From: Taklimakanibacter sp050251035
Lineage (GTDB): Bacteria; Pseudomonadota; Alphaproteobacteria; Rhizobiales; Aestuariivirgaceae
Length of the DNA: 64,000 bases
Reading direction: 5' to 3'
Assembly (NCBI GenBank): GCA_050251035.1
Contig: JBFWNN010000002.1
Location: 1-64,000, forward strand
Shown: piece after piece, positions 18,355-27,555 of the stretch
Layout: each line of letters begins with the position of its first letter
Numbering within the stretch: position 1 is the stretch's first letter
Translations under genes and position numbers: made by a program
Notes under the pieces: model-generated
Seen by the model: only the letters and a program-made list of their open reading frames with translations
The model's database searches: none
What the model was told of the DNA's origin: nothing

Positions 18355-19214
18355 CTGGTCCCCATGCCGGTGAACCCGCTGCGCTTGAGGTTGATCGTGA
18401 ACCCCATCACCACGATGACGATGAGGCAGACGGCGAAGAGGACGACACCCATGGCCGAGCCCAGCGCCCATGTGCCGGTCTCGCCGAACTGCTGGCCGAG
18501 GCTCATGCCGAAGGAGGTGGCGTTCGGTCCGCCGAGGAAGCGCGGCGTGACCGCCGAAGCGAGGCAGGGAATGAAGACGAGCGCCAGGCCGATTGCGGTT
18601 CCGATCCAGTTGAGCGGCCATGTCACCTCGATGAAGGCCCTGAACGGACCGGCGCCGTTGATCTTGGCCGTCTCGAGCAGGTCGAAGTTGAAGTTGACCA
18701 GCGAAAGATAGATCGCGGTGACCATGAAGGGGATGAAGAGATAGACATGGCCGATGGTCGCGGCGGTCTGGGTGTACATGAGCGCCGCCAGCGGCTGGAA
18801 GCCCAGCGTGGCCAGCGTCATGTTGATCAGCCCGCCGGGGCCAAGTATGCCCTGCAGGGCCGCGATCCTGAGGATGAGGCCGGTGAAGAACGGAGCGGCG
18901 AAGAGAAGGACCAGCAGCAGGCGATATCTGCCGCCATGGCGGGCAATGAAATAGGCCACCGGCCAGGCGAGGACGAGGCAGATCAGCGACGTCGCGAGCG
19001 CGCTCACGACCGAGCGCAGCAGGAATGTGCGATAGGCCGGCTCGCCGAGCAGGATGCGATAATTGTCGAGGTTCCAATCGGCATAGAGCTCGTAGCTCTC
19101 GGTACGCCAGAAGCTGAAGACGAAGATGGCGAGCAGCGGCAGGAGCAGCGTCACCAGGATGAAGAGCACGCCCGGTCCGGCCAGCATGAGCAATGGCGAC
19201 GCGCGGCGCGGCAC
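18351..19214 (-). CDS. ABC importer permease, PotB-like
   Basis: A 287-residue permease. It begins with GTG (PRRASPLLMLAGPGVLFILV), a short basic tail before the first membrane span, and carries the coupling loop ETAKINGAGPFRAFIEVTWP. The upstream ATPase gene ends three bases before its start, so the genes are closely coupled. Confidence 0.92.
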   Translation of the reverse strand: MPRRASPLLMLAGPGVLFILVTLLLPLLAIFVFSFWRTESYELYADWNLDNYRILLGEPAYRTFLLRSVVSALATSLICLVLAWPVAYFIARHGGRYRLLLVLLFAAPFFTGLILRIAALQGILGPGGLINMTLATLGFQPLAALMYTQTAATIGHVYLFIPFMVTAIYLSLVNFNFDLLETAKINGAGPFRAFIEVTWPLNWIGTAIGLALVFIPCLASAVTPRFLGGPNATSFGMSLGQQFGETGTWALGSAMGVVLFAVCLIVIVVMGFTINLKRSGFTGMGTR

Positions 19215-19217
19215 GCG

Positions 19218-20321
19218 CTAGGTCCTGAAGCACATGCCGGCCGTTTCCGGCCAGCGGATGAAGACGGCCTCGCCGATCCTGACTTTCTGGTCGCGCGACG
19301 ATGCGCTGGCGATGATCTCGCTGCCGTCCTCCATGCTGACGATGTAATTCGCCGTCTGGCCCTTGAAGATGACGTCGCGCAGACGGCCGGCGAGACGATT
19401 GTCCTCGCCATGGTCGCCAGCGGCCTGCCGTCCCGCCGCCTGGACCTCGACGTCCTCGTATTTGATGAGAAAGCGGACTTCATCTCCCGCCGAAATGCCG
19501 CCTCGATGCGGCAGGCGGAGCGTCTCGCCATGCCGGCGCATGGCCAGCGCATGGCCGTTGACCGCCTCGGCTCGCCCGGTCATCTGGTTCGACTGGCCGA
19601 CGAAAGTGGCGACGAAGGCGGTCGCGGGCTTGCGATAGACGTCGTTGCGCGCGCCCACTTGCTCGAAGACGCCATTGCGCATGACGGCGATCCGGTCGCT
19701 CATGGTGAGCGCTTCTTCCTGGTTGTGCGTGACATAGACGAAGGGGATGCGGAGCTCCTTCTGATAGCGGCGGATCTCGACCTCCATCTCGGCGCGAAGC
19801 TCACGATCGAGATTGGCCAGAGGCTCGTCGAGCAGAAGCAGAGCGGGCCGCGCGATCAGGCCGCGCGCCAGCGACACGCGCTGCTGCTGGCCGCCGGAAA
19901 GCTCGTTGGGATACCTTTCGGCGAGCCCTTCGAGGCGCAAGAGCTGCATGGCCCAGCGCAGTCTATCGTCGCGCGCGGCACGTTCGACCCGCTGCATGCG
20001 CAAGGGAAAGACGATGTTCTCCGCCACCGTCTTGTGCGGGAACAGAAGGAAATTCTGGAACACCATGCCGATGCGCCGGCGATAGGGCGGCATCTCGGTC
20101 ACGTCACGGCCCGCCACCCGGACGCGCCCCGCCGTGGGCCGCTCCAGCCCGGCAATGATCCGCAACAGCGTGGTCTTGCCGGATCCGCTGGGGCCAAGGA
20201 GCGAGAAGAACTCATCCTGGCCGATCTCGAGATCGATGCCGTCGACGGCCTTTATCGGACCAAAATGCCGCGAGACGGCGTGAAGCGACAGCGATGCCGG
20301 CGGCCCAGAGGATGTCGTCAT
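19218..20321 (-). CDS. ABC importer ATPase, PotA-like
   Basis: A 367-residue ATPase. Walker A is GPSGSGKTT, the signature is LSGGQQQR, Walker B is LLLDEPLANLD and the switch is VTHNQ. A TOBE-type domain follows from about residue 285. GAGGAG precedes the ATG at 20321. It energises the PotB/PotC-like pair. The class transports polyamines, but close relatives move other small cations and amino acids, so the substrate is open. Confidence 0.93.
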   Translation of the reverse strand: MTTSSGPPASLSLHAVSRHFGPIKAVDGIDLEIGQDEFFSLLGPSGSGKTTLLRIIAGLERPTAGRVRVAGRDVTEMPPYRRRIGMVFQNFLLFPHKTVAENIVFPLRMQRVERAARDDRLRWAMQLLRLEGLAERYPNELSGGQQQRVSLARGLIARPALLLLDEPLANLDRELRAEMEVEIRRYQKELRIPFVYVTHNQEEALTMSDRIAVMRNGVFEQVGARNDVYRKPATAFVATFVGQSNQMTGRAEAVNGHALAMRRHGETLRLPHRGGISAGDEVRFLIKYEDVEVQAAGRQAAGDHGEDNRLAGRLRDVIFKGQTANYIVSMEDGSEIIASASSRDQKVRIGEAVFIRWPETAGMCFRT

Positions 20322-20349
20322 CGCTTCTCCTCGTCACGACCTCGCCGCT

Positions 20350-21537
20350 TCAGGAGGCCTCCACATCCGACCAGATGCGCTCCCATTTCTCCGGCGAGGA
20401 GGGCTGGTCGAACATATGCAGCTGGCTCGCCTCGGCGCTGCGGTTCTGGAAATAGAGCGCGATCTCATCTTCCGACATCAGCGTGCGCACATCAACCACG
20501 CCGCCATAGCCGGTCGAGCGCACCACCCGGACATAGTTCTCCTTCTCGAGGAAGAGATTGATCCAGGCATGGGCGAGCTCGGTCCGCTCGGAATCGGCCT
20601 CGGCGCTCACCATCCAGGTATCGACCCAGCCGAGCCCGCCTTCCTTGGGCTTCAGCACATGCTCGACGTCGAAATCGATCTTGCCTTCGCGGCGCAGGAC
20701 CGTGAGCTTACGGTAGCTCTCGGCGAATTCGGGCGCGGCCCAGACCGATTTGGCGCGCATGAGACGCTCGAGCGCGTCATAGTCCTGATAGCGGGTCAAC
20801 AGCAGCTTCTTCTGCTCGATCAGGAGCCGCTTGGTCTCGGCGAGCTCGTCGTCGGTGAGCTGATAGGGGTTGAAGGGATTTCCGTCCGGACGCGCGCCGT
20901 CCTTGGTGCCGAGCTTCGTCGCCGCCAATATGCCCATCAGCGCGATATTCTCCTCGAAGCGCGAATTGGTGGAGAAATGGCCGGCATATTTGCTGTTGAG
21001 GAGCAGCTCGATCGAGCCCACATCCTCCTTGGCGATCTCGGAGCTGTTGATGGTGATGCCGTAGCCGCCCCAGCAATTGGGCGCCGCCACCTTGTTCTTG
21101 CCCTCGGCATCCGCCAGGAGGACGAACTTGTCGGGCAGGAAGTCGGAAAAGACCCCGCTCATATTGGCGATCCTGCCGTAATCCAGCGCCTTGGTCAGAC
21201 CCTGGCGGAAATAGAGGCGCGGCCAGAAGCCGTCCGCCATCACCATGTCGAAATCCCTGGTGCCGCCCACTTTCAGCTTGTTGAAGGCTTCCGAGTTGCC
21301 GTCGAAGAAGGTCGGCGCGAACTTCGCCTTGAACGCGGTTTCGAACGCCGCGATCGTCTCCTTGATCGCATAGGGCTGCCACATCAGCAGCCGCAAAGTC
21401 GGCGTCGCAGCCTCGGCATTGCCGATGAACGGGCCCGGACGGCCCAGGATCAATGCGCCCAATGCCGTTGTGGCACCGGCCTTCAACACGCCGCGCCGCG
21501 ATAGGCCTCGGCGAGGGCTCGCCTTCACTGTCGTCAT
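20350..21537 (-). CDS. ABC importer binding protein, PotD-like
   Basis: A 395-residue family 1-type extracellular protein of the spermidine/putrescine class. A twin-arginine signal is visible (RGLSRRGVLKAGATTALG). ATG at 21537 has GGAGGG upstream; a longer in-frame start at 21579 lacks one. It leads the importer operon and is divergent from the DeoR gene, with the A+T-rich repeat region 21538-21683 between them. The operon may therefore share the DeoR control. Confidence 0.9.
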   Translation of the reverse strand: MTTVKASPRRGLSRRGVLKAGATTALGALILGRPGPFIGNAEAATPTLRLLMWQPYAIKETIAAFETAFKAKFAPTFFDGNSEAFNKLKVGGTRDFDMVMADGFWPRLYFRQGLTKALDYGRIANMSGVFSDFLPDKFVLLADAEGKNKVAAPNCWGGYGITINSSEIAKEDVGSIELLLNSKYAGHFSTNSRFEENIALMGILAATKLGTKDGARPDGNPFNPYQLTDDELAETKRLLIEQKKLLLTRYQDYDALERLMRAKSVWAAPEFAESYRKLTVLRREGKIDFDVEHVLKPKEGGLGWVDTWMVSAEADSERTELAHAWINLFLEKENYVRVVRSTGYGGVVDVRTLMSEDEIALYFQNRSAEASQLHMFDQPSSPEKWERIWSDVEAS

Positions 21538-21595
21538 GTCCGTTCCCTCCAGGGTGATGTTGCTTGTTATTATCTGCACAAATTACAACATTATT

Positions 21596-21642
21596 GCTAT
21601 ATATCGCAAGAAAATGCTATAAATGCCACATCTTTCGCTATA
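21596..21642. promoter_or_regulatory. three phased GCTATA direct repeats, candidate DeoR operator
   Basis: GCTATA occurs at 21596-21601, 21616-21621 and 21637-21642, at intervals of 20 and 21 bases, so all three face the same side of the helix about two turns apart. The region is strongly A+T-rich and lies between the divergent PotD-like and DeoR genes. Phased direct repeats are common for DeoR-family proteins. Binding is inferred. Confidence 0.55.
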
Positions 21643-21683
21643 GAGAAAATTCTTCAATCTTTTCAAATGACTGGGAGGCCGGC

Positions 21684-22454
21684 GTGCTTGCGGAGGAGCG
21701 TCAGAACCACATTCTCGCTTTGGTGAAAGCGCATCGGTCGATCTCGATCACCGAAATCCAGCGCACGCTCAATGTCTCGCGCGAGACCATCCGCCGCGAT
21801 CTTCTCACGCTCGCCGAACAGCGCAAGCTGCGCAAGACGCATGGCGGCGCCATCTCGCTCGAATCGCGCGAGCCCGACATCGCGGTGCGCCAGACCACCA
21901 ATGTGACCGGCAAGCAGGCCATCGGCCTCCTGGCGGCGAGCATGATCCCCGACGGCGCCTCGATCCTGCTGTCCGCTGGCACCACGGTGCAGAGCGCGTC
22001 CGATCATCTGGCCAAGCGTCAGCGGCTCACCGTCTTCACCAACTGCATCGCCACGGCGCTGAAGCTCAGCGGGCGCAACAACAACAGGGTGCATCTCCTC
22101 GGCGGCGAGATCCAGCCGCAGAACCAGGCCTGTCTCGGCCGCGACGCCACCCAGATGCTGACCAACTATTTCGCCGACTTCGCCCTCATCGGCGCCGGCG
22201 CCATATCGCCGCGCGGCACCCTCATGGATTTCAGCCGCGAGGAGGCCGAGCTGCACAATGTCATGCTGCAATCGGCGCAGACCGTCATCGTCGTCGCCGA
22301 CCATCAGAAATTCGGCCGCTATGCCCCCGTGCAGGTGCAGAGCCTCGATCGAGTGCACTATCTGGTGACCGATCGCGAGCCCGAGGCCGAGATGGCGGAA
22401 GCGCTCTCGCCGCTGGCGGTGGAAGTGCTGATCGCCGCCGCCGAGACCAAATAG
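21684..22454 (+). CDS. DeoR-family transcriptional regulator
   Basis: A 256-residue sugar-phosphate-responsive regulator. GTG at 21684 is chosen because GGAGG lies six bases upstream and the protein then starts in the normal place (LAEERQNHILALVKAHR). The helix-turn-helix with the family motif VSRETIRRDLLTL and the HGGA stretch are present, followed by the DeoRC sensor domain (SAGTT, NNRVHLLGG). It leads an aldolase, a kinase and a dehydrogenase, so a phosphorylated sugar from that pathway is the likely inducer. Confidence 0.92.
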   Translation: MLAEERQNHILALVKAHRSISITEIQRTLNVSRETIRRDLLTLAEQRKLRKTHGGAISLESREPDIAVRQTTNVTGKQAIGLLAASMIPDGASILLSAGTTVQSASDHLAKRQRLTVFTNCIATALKLSGRNNNRVHLLGGEIQPQNQACLGRDATQMLTNYFADFALIGAGAISPRGTLMDFSREEAELHNVMLQSAQTVIVVADHQKFGRYAPVQVQSLDRVHYLVTDREPEAEMAEALSPLAVEVLIAAAETK

Positions 22455-22486
22455 ACGCGCAGCCAACCGACGCCCGGGAGATCGAG

Positions 22487-23149
22487 ATGAAGCACCAAGC
22501 CCTTCGCCGCGAGATGATCGCGACCTGCATCTACATGAACGACAAAGGCATCAATCAGGGGACGTCGGGCAATATCAGCGCGCGTGTCGAAGGCGGTTTC
22601 CTGATCACGCCGTCAGGCGTGCCCTATCACGAGATGACGCCGGAAGACATCGTCTTCATGAAGCTCGATGCGTCGCATCAGGGGCCGCGCAAGCCCTCGA
22701 CCGAATGGCGCTTCCATCGCGACATCATGGCGAAGAAGCCCGACGTCGGCGCGGTCATCCATCTGCATTCGATGTTCTGCACGTCCTTGTCGATCCTGCG
22801 CCGCGAGATCCCGGCCGTGCATTACATGATCGCCGCCGCCGGCGGCCCCACCGTGCCCTGCGTTCCCTATGTCACCTGGGGCACGCAGGAGCTTGCCGAC
22901 TACATCGTCGGCGCGCTCGAGAACCGCCATGCCTGCCTGCTCGCCAATCACGGCATGGTCTGCGTCGGTCCCAATCTCAAGAAGGCGGCATGGCTCGCGG
23001 TCGAGATCGAAGCGCTCGCCGCGCAATATTGGCGCGCCCTGCAAGTGGGGGTACCCCATGTCCTGCCGGACGACGAGATCGCGCGGGTCATGGAGAAGTT
23101 CAAGAGCTACGGCCAGACGGGCGAGAAGCGCGCGCCGAACTGCTGCTAG
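22487..23149 (+). CDS. class II aldolase (FucA/AraD-like)
   Basis: A 220-residue zinc-dependent aldolase or epimerase of the fuculose-phosphate aldolase family. The N-terminus shows NQGTSGNISAR and TPSG; the metal histidines are in VIHLHSMFCTS, and another is in LLANHGMVCVG, matching the family layout. GGGAG precedes the ATG. Together with the following FGGY kinase it suggests phosphorylation of a ketose and retro-aldol cleavage to DHAP plus an aldehyde. The specific sugar is unknown. Confidence 0.92.
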   Translation: MKHQALRREMIATCIYMNDKGINQGTSGNISARVEGGFLITPSGVPYHEMTPEDIVFMKLDASHQGPRKPSTEWRFHRDIMAKKPDVGAVIHLHSMFCTSLSILRREIPAVHYMIAAAGGPTVPCVPYVTWGTQELADYIVGALENRHACLLANHGMVCVGPNLKKAAWLAVEIEALAAQYWRALQVGVPHVLPDDEIARVMEKFKSYGQTGEKRAPNCC

Positions 23150-23158
23150 GCGGCACCG

Positions 23159-24640
23159 GTGCTCATCGGCGTCGACATCGGAACGCAAAGCCTCAAAGCG
23201 GCGGTGACCGATGCCGCGCTTGCCCTGAAAGGCGAAGGCAGCCGTTCCTATCGTCCGTCCTTTCCAGGACCCGGCCGGGCCGAGCAGGATCCCAGGCTGT
23301 GGGAACAGGCCTTGCGTCCCACCATCGCCGATGCGCTCGCGAAGGCCGGAATCACGGAACGGCAGGTGCTCGGCCTCGCCGTCTGCGGTCAACTCGACGG
23401 CTGCATTCCGGTCGACGGCCGCGGCGAATTGCGCGGCCCGTGCCTCACCTGGATGGACCGCCGCGCCGGCGCGGAGCTCGGCGACATCGACAAGGACCGT
23501 CTGCGCACCGTCACCGGCATCGTCGCCGATGCCAGCCATCTCGCCGCCAAGATTCGCTGGCTGAAGCGGCATAGCGATGCTGCGACCCGGGCGGCGCGCT
23601 ATCATCAGCCGGTCTCGTACATGGTCGAGCGCCTGACCGGCGCTGCCGTGATCGATCACGCGCTCGCCTCGACCAGCATGCTCTATGATCTCAAGGCGCA
23701 AGACTATGACGCAGCGCTGCTCTCGGCTTTCGGCGTGAGCAAAGCCGAGCTGCCATGTCTCGCCTGGTCGGGCGACTGTGCCGGCAAGCTCACGCCGACG
23801 GGTGCTGATCTCACCGGACTCCCAGCCGGCATCCCGGTCGCGGTCGGGACCGGCGATGATTTCTCGACACCGCTGGGCGCCGGCCTGACGGAAGCCGGAG
23901 AAGTCTCGGTCGCCATCGGCACCGGCGAGGTGGTCGGCGCGCTCTTCGGCGAGCCTGTCATCGATCCCGACGGCCTGGTCGAGACCCATGCCTATCCGGC
24001 GGGCGGCTATTTCGTCGAGAATCCCGGCTGGCTCGCCGGCGGCGCGGTCACCTGGCTCAAGGACCTCCTGGGCATAGCGGATTATGAAAGCTTCGATGTG
24101 ATCGCGGCGCAGGCTCCGGCGGGCGCCGACGGCGTGATCTTCCTGCCCGCGCTTACCGGCGCCATGGCGCCGGAATGGATCGCCGGCGCGCGCGGCTGCT
24201 TCTATGGCCTGACGCCGGCGCATGGCGCGCCTCATCTCGCCCGCGCGCTGCTCGAAGGCTGCGGCTTCGCCATGCGCGACGTCCTCACGCGCCTTGCGAT
24301 GCTCGGCGCCCGGCCGGCTTCGATCAGGCTGTTGGCGGGCGGCTCGCAGAGCAGGCTCACCGCACAATTGCGCGCCGATATCGCCGGCCTGCCGGTTGTT
24401 CCGCCGCATCATCCTCATAGCTCGGTCGTGGGTGCCGCGATGCTCGCCGGCGTCGCGGCCGGAATGTTTACGGATATCAAGCAAGCCGCGGCACAGCTCG
24501 CTCCGCCCGCGCGACGTCTCATGCCCGATGCCGCCACCACAGCCATGCTCGACCACTCTTATCAACGCTACCGGCAACTCTTCGCGGCCGTCAAATCCCT
24601 CACCTCATCATCCTGTCATACCCATGCCGACCACGGATAA
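23159..24640 (+). CDS. FGGY-family carbohydrate kinase (xylulokinase-like)
   Basis: A 493-residue two-domain sugar kinase. The N-terminal ATP-phosphate motif is GVDIGTQSLKAA, the substrate region includes CGQLDGCIPVD and PCLTWMDRR, the catalytic aspartate is in VGTGDDFSTPLGAG, and the C-terminal adenosine motif is LLAGGSQSRLTAQL. It starts with GTG nine bases after the aldolase stop, and its 3' end overlaps the next gene by 17 bases. It likely makes the ketose phosphate cleaved by the aldolase. Confidence 0.92.
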   Translation: MLIGVDIGTQSLKAAVTDAALALKGEGSRSYRPSFPGPGRAEQDPRLWEQALRPTIADALAKAGITERQVLGLAVCGQLDGCIPVDGRGELRGPCLTWMDRRAGAELGDIDKDRLRTVTGIVADASHLAAKIRWLKRHSDAATRAARYHQPVSYMVERLTGAAVIDHALASTSMLYDLKAQDYDAALLSAFGVSKAELPCLAWSGDCAGKLTPTGADLTGLPAGIPVAVGTGDDFSTPLGAGLTEAGEVSVAIGTGEVVGALFGEPVIDPDGLVETHAYPAGGYFVENPGWLAGGAVTWLKDLLGIADYESFDVIAAQAPAGADGVIFLPALTGAMAPEWIAGARGCFYGLTPAHGAPHLARALLEGCGFAMRDVLTRLAMLGARPASIRLLAGGSQSRLTAQLRADIAGLPVVPPHHPHSSVVGAAMLAGVAAGMFTDIKQAAAQLAPPARRLMPDAATTAMLDHSYQRYRQLFAAVKSLTSSSCHTHADHG

Positions 24641-25922
24641 GATCATCCAGCTTCTCGACGGCACCTATGAAGACCCCGACGGCCTCGGCCGGCAAGGCGT
24701 CACCACGCAGGCACTCGTCATCGCGCCGACCCTCGATGGCATGGAGCGCGATCTCGTCAAGAACCTCGACTTCGACCGCCATGTCGCGATCGTGAGCGAC
24801 CAGACGACCCATGCGGTGCTCGGCAGGCGCATCGAGCGGGCGCTCTTCGGCTCATATCATGTGCAGAGCATCGTGCTGCCAGAAGCGCCGCATGCCGATG
24901 ACCCAACCGTCGCCGAGCTGCACAAGGCGACACGGACGGCGAGCGCACTGATCGCGGTCGGCTCGGGAACCATCAACGACCTGTGCAAGTTCGTCAGCGC
25001 CCGCGACGGCAAGCCCTATGCGGTCTTCGCGACCGCGCCCTCGATGAACGGCTACACCTCGCTCAACGCCGCGATCACCGAGCATGGGCACAAGAAGTCC
25101 CTGCCCGCCCAGGCGCCCTTGGGCGCCTTCTTCGACCTCGCCATCCTGGCCGCGGCGCCACCCCGCCTGATCCGCTCGGGGCTCGGCGACAGCCTCTGCC
25201 GGGCCACCTCGCAGGCCGATTGGCTCCTGGCGCATCTCCTTCTCGACCAGCCCTACCGGCAGCTGCCCTATGCGCTGCTGGCGGATGACGAAGCGCCGCT
25301 CTTCGAGCAATCGGCGGCATTGATGGCGGGTGACATCGCGGCGATGGAGCGGCTGGTCCGCACGCTCGTGCTGTCAGGGTTCGGCACGGCGATCCATGGA
25401 TCGAGCGCGCCCGCGAGCCAGGGCGAGCATCTGATCAGCCATTATATCGACATGCTCGGCGCGCCTCGGCCGCTCATCTATCATGGCGAGCAGATCGGCG
25501 TGACGACCCTGTCGATGGCCCGCCTGCAGCACAAGATGCTGCGCACGCCGCCGATGCTCAGGGCGGATGAGGAAACGCTGGCGGATTTCATCGCGCGCTA
25601 TGGCGATGCGCTGGGACAATCCTGCTGGAGCGATTTCGCACGCAAGCGTCTGGCGCGCGAGAAGGTGGAGATGCTCAATGACCGCCTTGCCGGCTCGTGG
25701 CCCAAGATCGCCGAGCGCATCGCCGCCATCTCGCTCTCGCCCGACCATCTGAGCCGCGTGCTCGAGGCCGCCGGCGCGCCGATCACGTCGCAAGAGCTGC
25801 ATCTGCCCCGCCCCTTCTATGAACAAGCCTTGCTGCGCTGCCGGGAGATCCGCGACCGCTTCACCTTCCTCGATCTCGCGGCGAACAGCGGCCGGCTCCG
25901 GCCCTCGCTCTCCACTCTTTGA
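24624..25922 (+). CDS. AraM/glycerol-1-phosphate dehydrogenase-like metal-dependent dehydrogenase
   Basis: A 432-residue protein of the iron-containing alcohol dehydrogenase superfamily, G1PDH/AraM branch. The nucleotide region is AVGSGTINDLCKFVS; candidate metal ligands are the Asp in GLGDSLCRATSQADW and the His residues in SQGEHLISHY and YHGEQIG. ATG at 24624 lies inside the end of the kinase gene. AraM-type enzymes reduce DHAP to glycerol-1-phosphate, so in this operon it could use the DHAP released by the aldolase or oxidise a polyol phosphate. It is about 40-80 residues longer than typical AraM, mainly in the C-terminal half. Confidence 0.85.
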   Translation: MPTTDKIIQLLDGTYEDPDGLGRQGVTTQALVIAPTLDGMERDLVKNLDFDRHVAIVSDQTTHAVLGRRIERALFGSYHVQSIVLPEAPHADDPTVAELHKATRTASALIAVGSGTINDLCKFVSARDGKPYAVFATAPSMNGYTSLNAAITEHGHKKSLPAQAPLGAFFDLAILAAAPPRLIRSGLGDSLCRATSQADWLLAHLLLDQPYRQLPYALLADDEAPLFEQSAALMAGDIAAMERLVRTLVLSGFGTAIHGSSAPASQGEHLISHYIDMLGAPRPLIYHGEQIGVTTLSMARLQHKMLRTPPMLRADEETLADFIARYGDALGQSCWSDFARKRLAREKVEMLNDRLAGSWPKIAERIAAISLSPDHLSRVLEAAGAPITSQELHLPRPFYEQALLRCREIRDRFTFLDLAANSGRLRPSLSTL

Positions 25923-25955
25923 CCGGCCTGACCCGCGAGATGTCGAGAGAGACCC

Positions 25956-26066
25956 TAAAATGCGGGTGAAGGCCTCTCGTTTGCCGAGACGACGATCTTC
26001 GAATAAAGAGCCTCTTCCGGCGCTCTGCGCCACCTTCTTCCCCGCTGCACGGCGGAGGAGCGCCAA
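25956..26066. repeat. diverged G+C-rich palindromic intergenic repeat, copy A
   Basis: The gap before the aldo-keto reductase fusion contains a stretch that matches, with scattered changes, the repeat at 31238-31373: both have GGCGGGTGA/TGCGGGTGA-like starts and the block CCGGCGCT..GCGCCACCTTCT followed by a C-rich arm. Such mosaic palindromes are common between genes in Rhizobiales. It lies just upstream of the ATG at 26080 and may affect the mRNA leader. Confidence 0.5.
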
Positions 26067-26079
26067 GCAAGAGACCATC

Positions 26080-27555
26080 ATGACCCTCCGTCCCGACCGC
26101 ATCAAGCTCGCGCCAGACCTCGAGATCAGCCGCCTCCTCTGCGGCCTCTGGCAGATCGCCGACATGGAAAAGGACGGCCGCACGCTCGACCCCGTGCCTC
26201 TGGCGCGCGAAATGAAGGCCTACGCCGAAGCGGGCTTCGACACTTTCGACATGGCGGACCACTATGGCAGCGCCGAGATCATCGCCGGCCATTTCCACGA
26301 TCTCCATCGCCGGGGCGAGGTGAAATCGCCGGCGCCCGCTCTCTTCACCAAGTGGTGCCCGACGCCCGGACCGATGACGCGCGACGTCGTGCGCGCCGCG
26401 GTCGAGCGGGCGCGCGAGCGCCTGCGCGTTGAGAAGGTCGATCTCCTCCAGTTCCATTGGTGGATGTTCCAGCATCCGGCCTATGTCGATGCGCTGAAGG
26501 AACTGGCACTCCTCAAGGAAGAAGGCCTGATCGGCCATCTGGGCCTGACCAATTTCGACACCGGCCATATGCGCCTGCTGCATGAGCACGGCATCCCGCT
26601 CGTCACCAATCAAGTGTGCTTCTCGCTCCTCGACCGGCGCGCCCAGGGCGAGATGAGCGCCTTCTGCGCCAAGTCCGGCATCAGGCTTCTCGCCTATGGC
26701 ACGCTCGCCGGCGGGCTGCTCACCGAGAAGTGGCTCGGCAAGGCACGGCCCGCCGCGGTCGCCGACTGGAGCACGATGAAATATCTGCGCTTCGTCGAGG
26801 CGATCGGCGGCTGGGACGTGCTGCAAGCGATCCTCGCCGCCGCCGCCAAGGTCGCCGGCAAGCACGGCGTCTCGATCGGCAATGTCGCGACGCGCTGGGT
26901 GCTCGAGCAGAAGGCGGTGGCCGGCGTCATCATCGGCGCCAGGCTCGGCGAACGCGAGCACCGCGCCGACAATCTCAAGATCTTCGATTTCGCCCTCGAT
27001 ACGGAAGACCATCATATCCTCGATCAGGCCCTGGCGCAGAGCATGCCGCTCGCCGGCGATTGCGGCGACGAATATCGCAAACCCCCGTTCCTCACCGCCT
27101 CGGGCGATCTGAGCCACCATCTCAAGGCCTTCCCGAAAGTCTATCAGGCGCAAGCCATGCCGGCGCGGCCGGAGCGCTTGCGCATCGATACCGGCAGCGT
27201 CTGGGAGCCGCTTGCCGGCTACAGCCGCGCGGTGCGCGTCGGCGAGCGTATCCTGGTGTCGGGCACGACCGCCACCCATGGCGCTGGTGAAGTCATCGCG
27301 CCAGGTAGCCCGGCGAGCCAGACCGTCTATATTCTCGACAAGATCCGCGCCAGCATCGAGGCGCTGGGGGCTGAGATGGAGGATGTGGTGCGCACCCGCG
27401 TCTATTTGCGCGACCGGAACGACTGGGACGAGGTGTCGAAGGCCCATGGCCGGGTCTTCGGCGACATCAGGCCGGCCAACACGCTGCTCGCGGCGGGCGG
27501 CCTCATCGGCGACTATGCCGTCGAGATCGATGCGGAGGCGATCGTCGGCCCATGA
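26080..27555 (+). CDS. aldo-keto reductase fused to a RidA (YjgF) domain
   Basis: A 491-residue protein with two enzymatic folds. Residues about 1-345 are an aldo-keto reductase: the Asp and Tyr of the catalytic tetrad are in FDMADHYGSAE, the Lys in LFTKWCP and the His in LQFHWW, with the C-terminal NADP site near GVIIGARLGE. Residues about 368-491 form a complete RidA domain, with the key arginine in VVRTRVYLRD and the glutamate in AVEIDAEAIV. ATG at 26080 starts the AKR fold cleanly. The stop overlaps the next ATG. RidA proteins hydrolyse reactive enamines/imines, so the fusion may couple carbonyl reduction to removal of such an intermediate. Confidence 0.9.
   Translation: MTLRPDRIKLAPDLEISRLLCGLWQIADMEKDGRTLDPVPLAREMKAYAEAGFDTFDMADHYGSAEIIAGHFHDLHRRGEVKSPAPALFTKWCPTPGPMTRDVVRAAVERARERLRVEKVDLLQFHWWMFQHPAYVDALKELALLKEEGLIGHLGLTNFDTGHMRLLHEHGIPLVTNQVCFSLLDRRAQGEMSAFCAKSGIRLLAYGTLAGGLLTEKWLGKARPAAVADWSTMKYLRFVEAIGGWDVLQAILAAAAKVAGKHGVSIGNVATRWVLEQKAVAGVIIGARLGEREHRADNLKIFDFALDTEDHHILDQALAQSMPLAGDCGDEYRKPPFLTASGDLSHHLKAFPKVYQAQAMPARPERLRIDTGSVWEPLAGYSRAVRVGERILVSGTTATHGAGEVIAPGSPASQTVYILDKIRASIEALGAEMEDVVRTRVYLRDRNDWDEVSKAHGRVFGDIRPANTLLAAGGLIGDYAVEIDAEAIVGP

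Noticed and set aside
18348..20561. 737-codon plus-strand frame
   Set aside because: It lies antisense to the pot-like permease, ATPase and binding-protein genes. Long shadow frames are expected at this G+C content, and the translation is low-complexity and matches no family.
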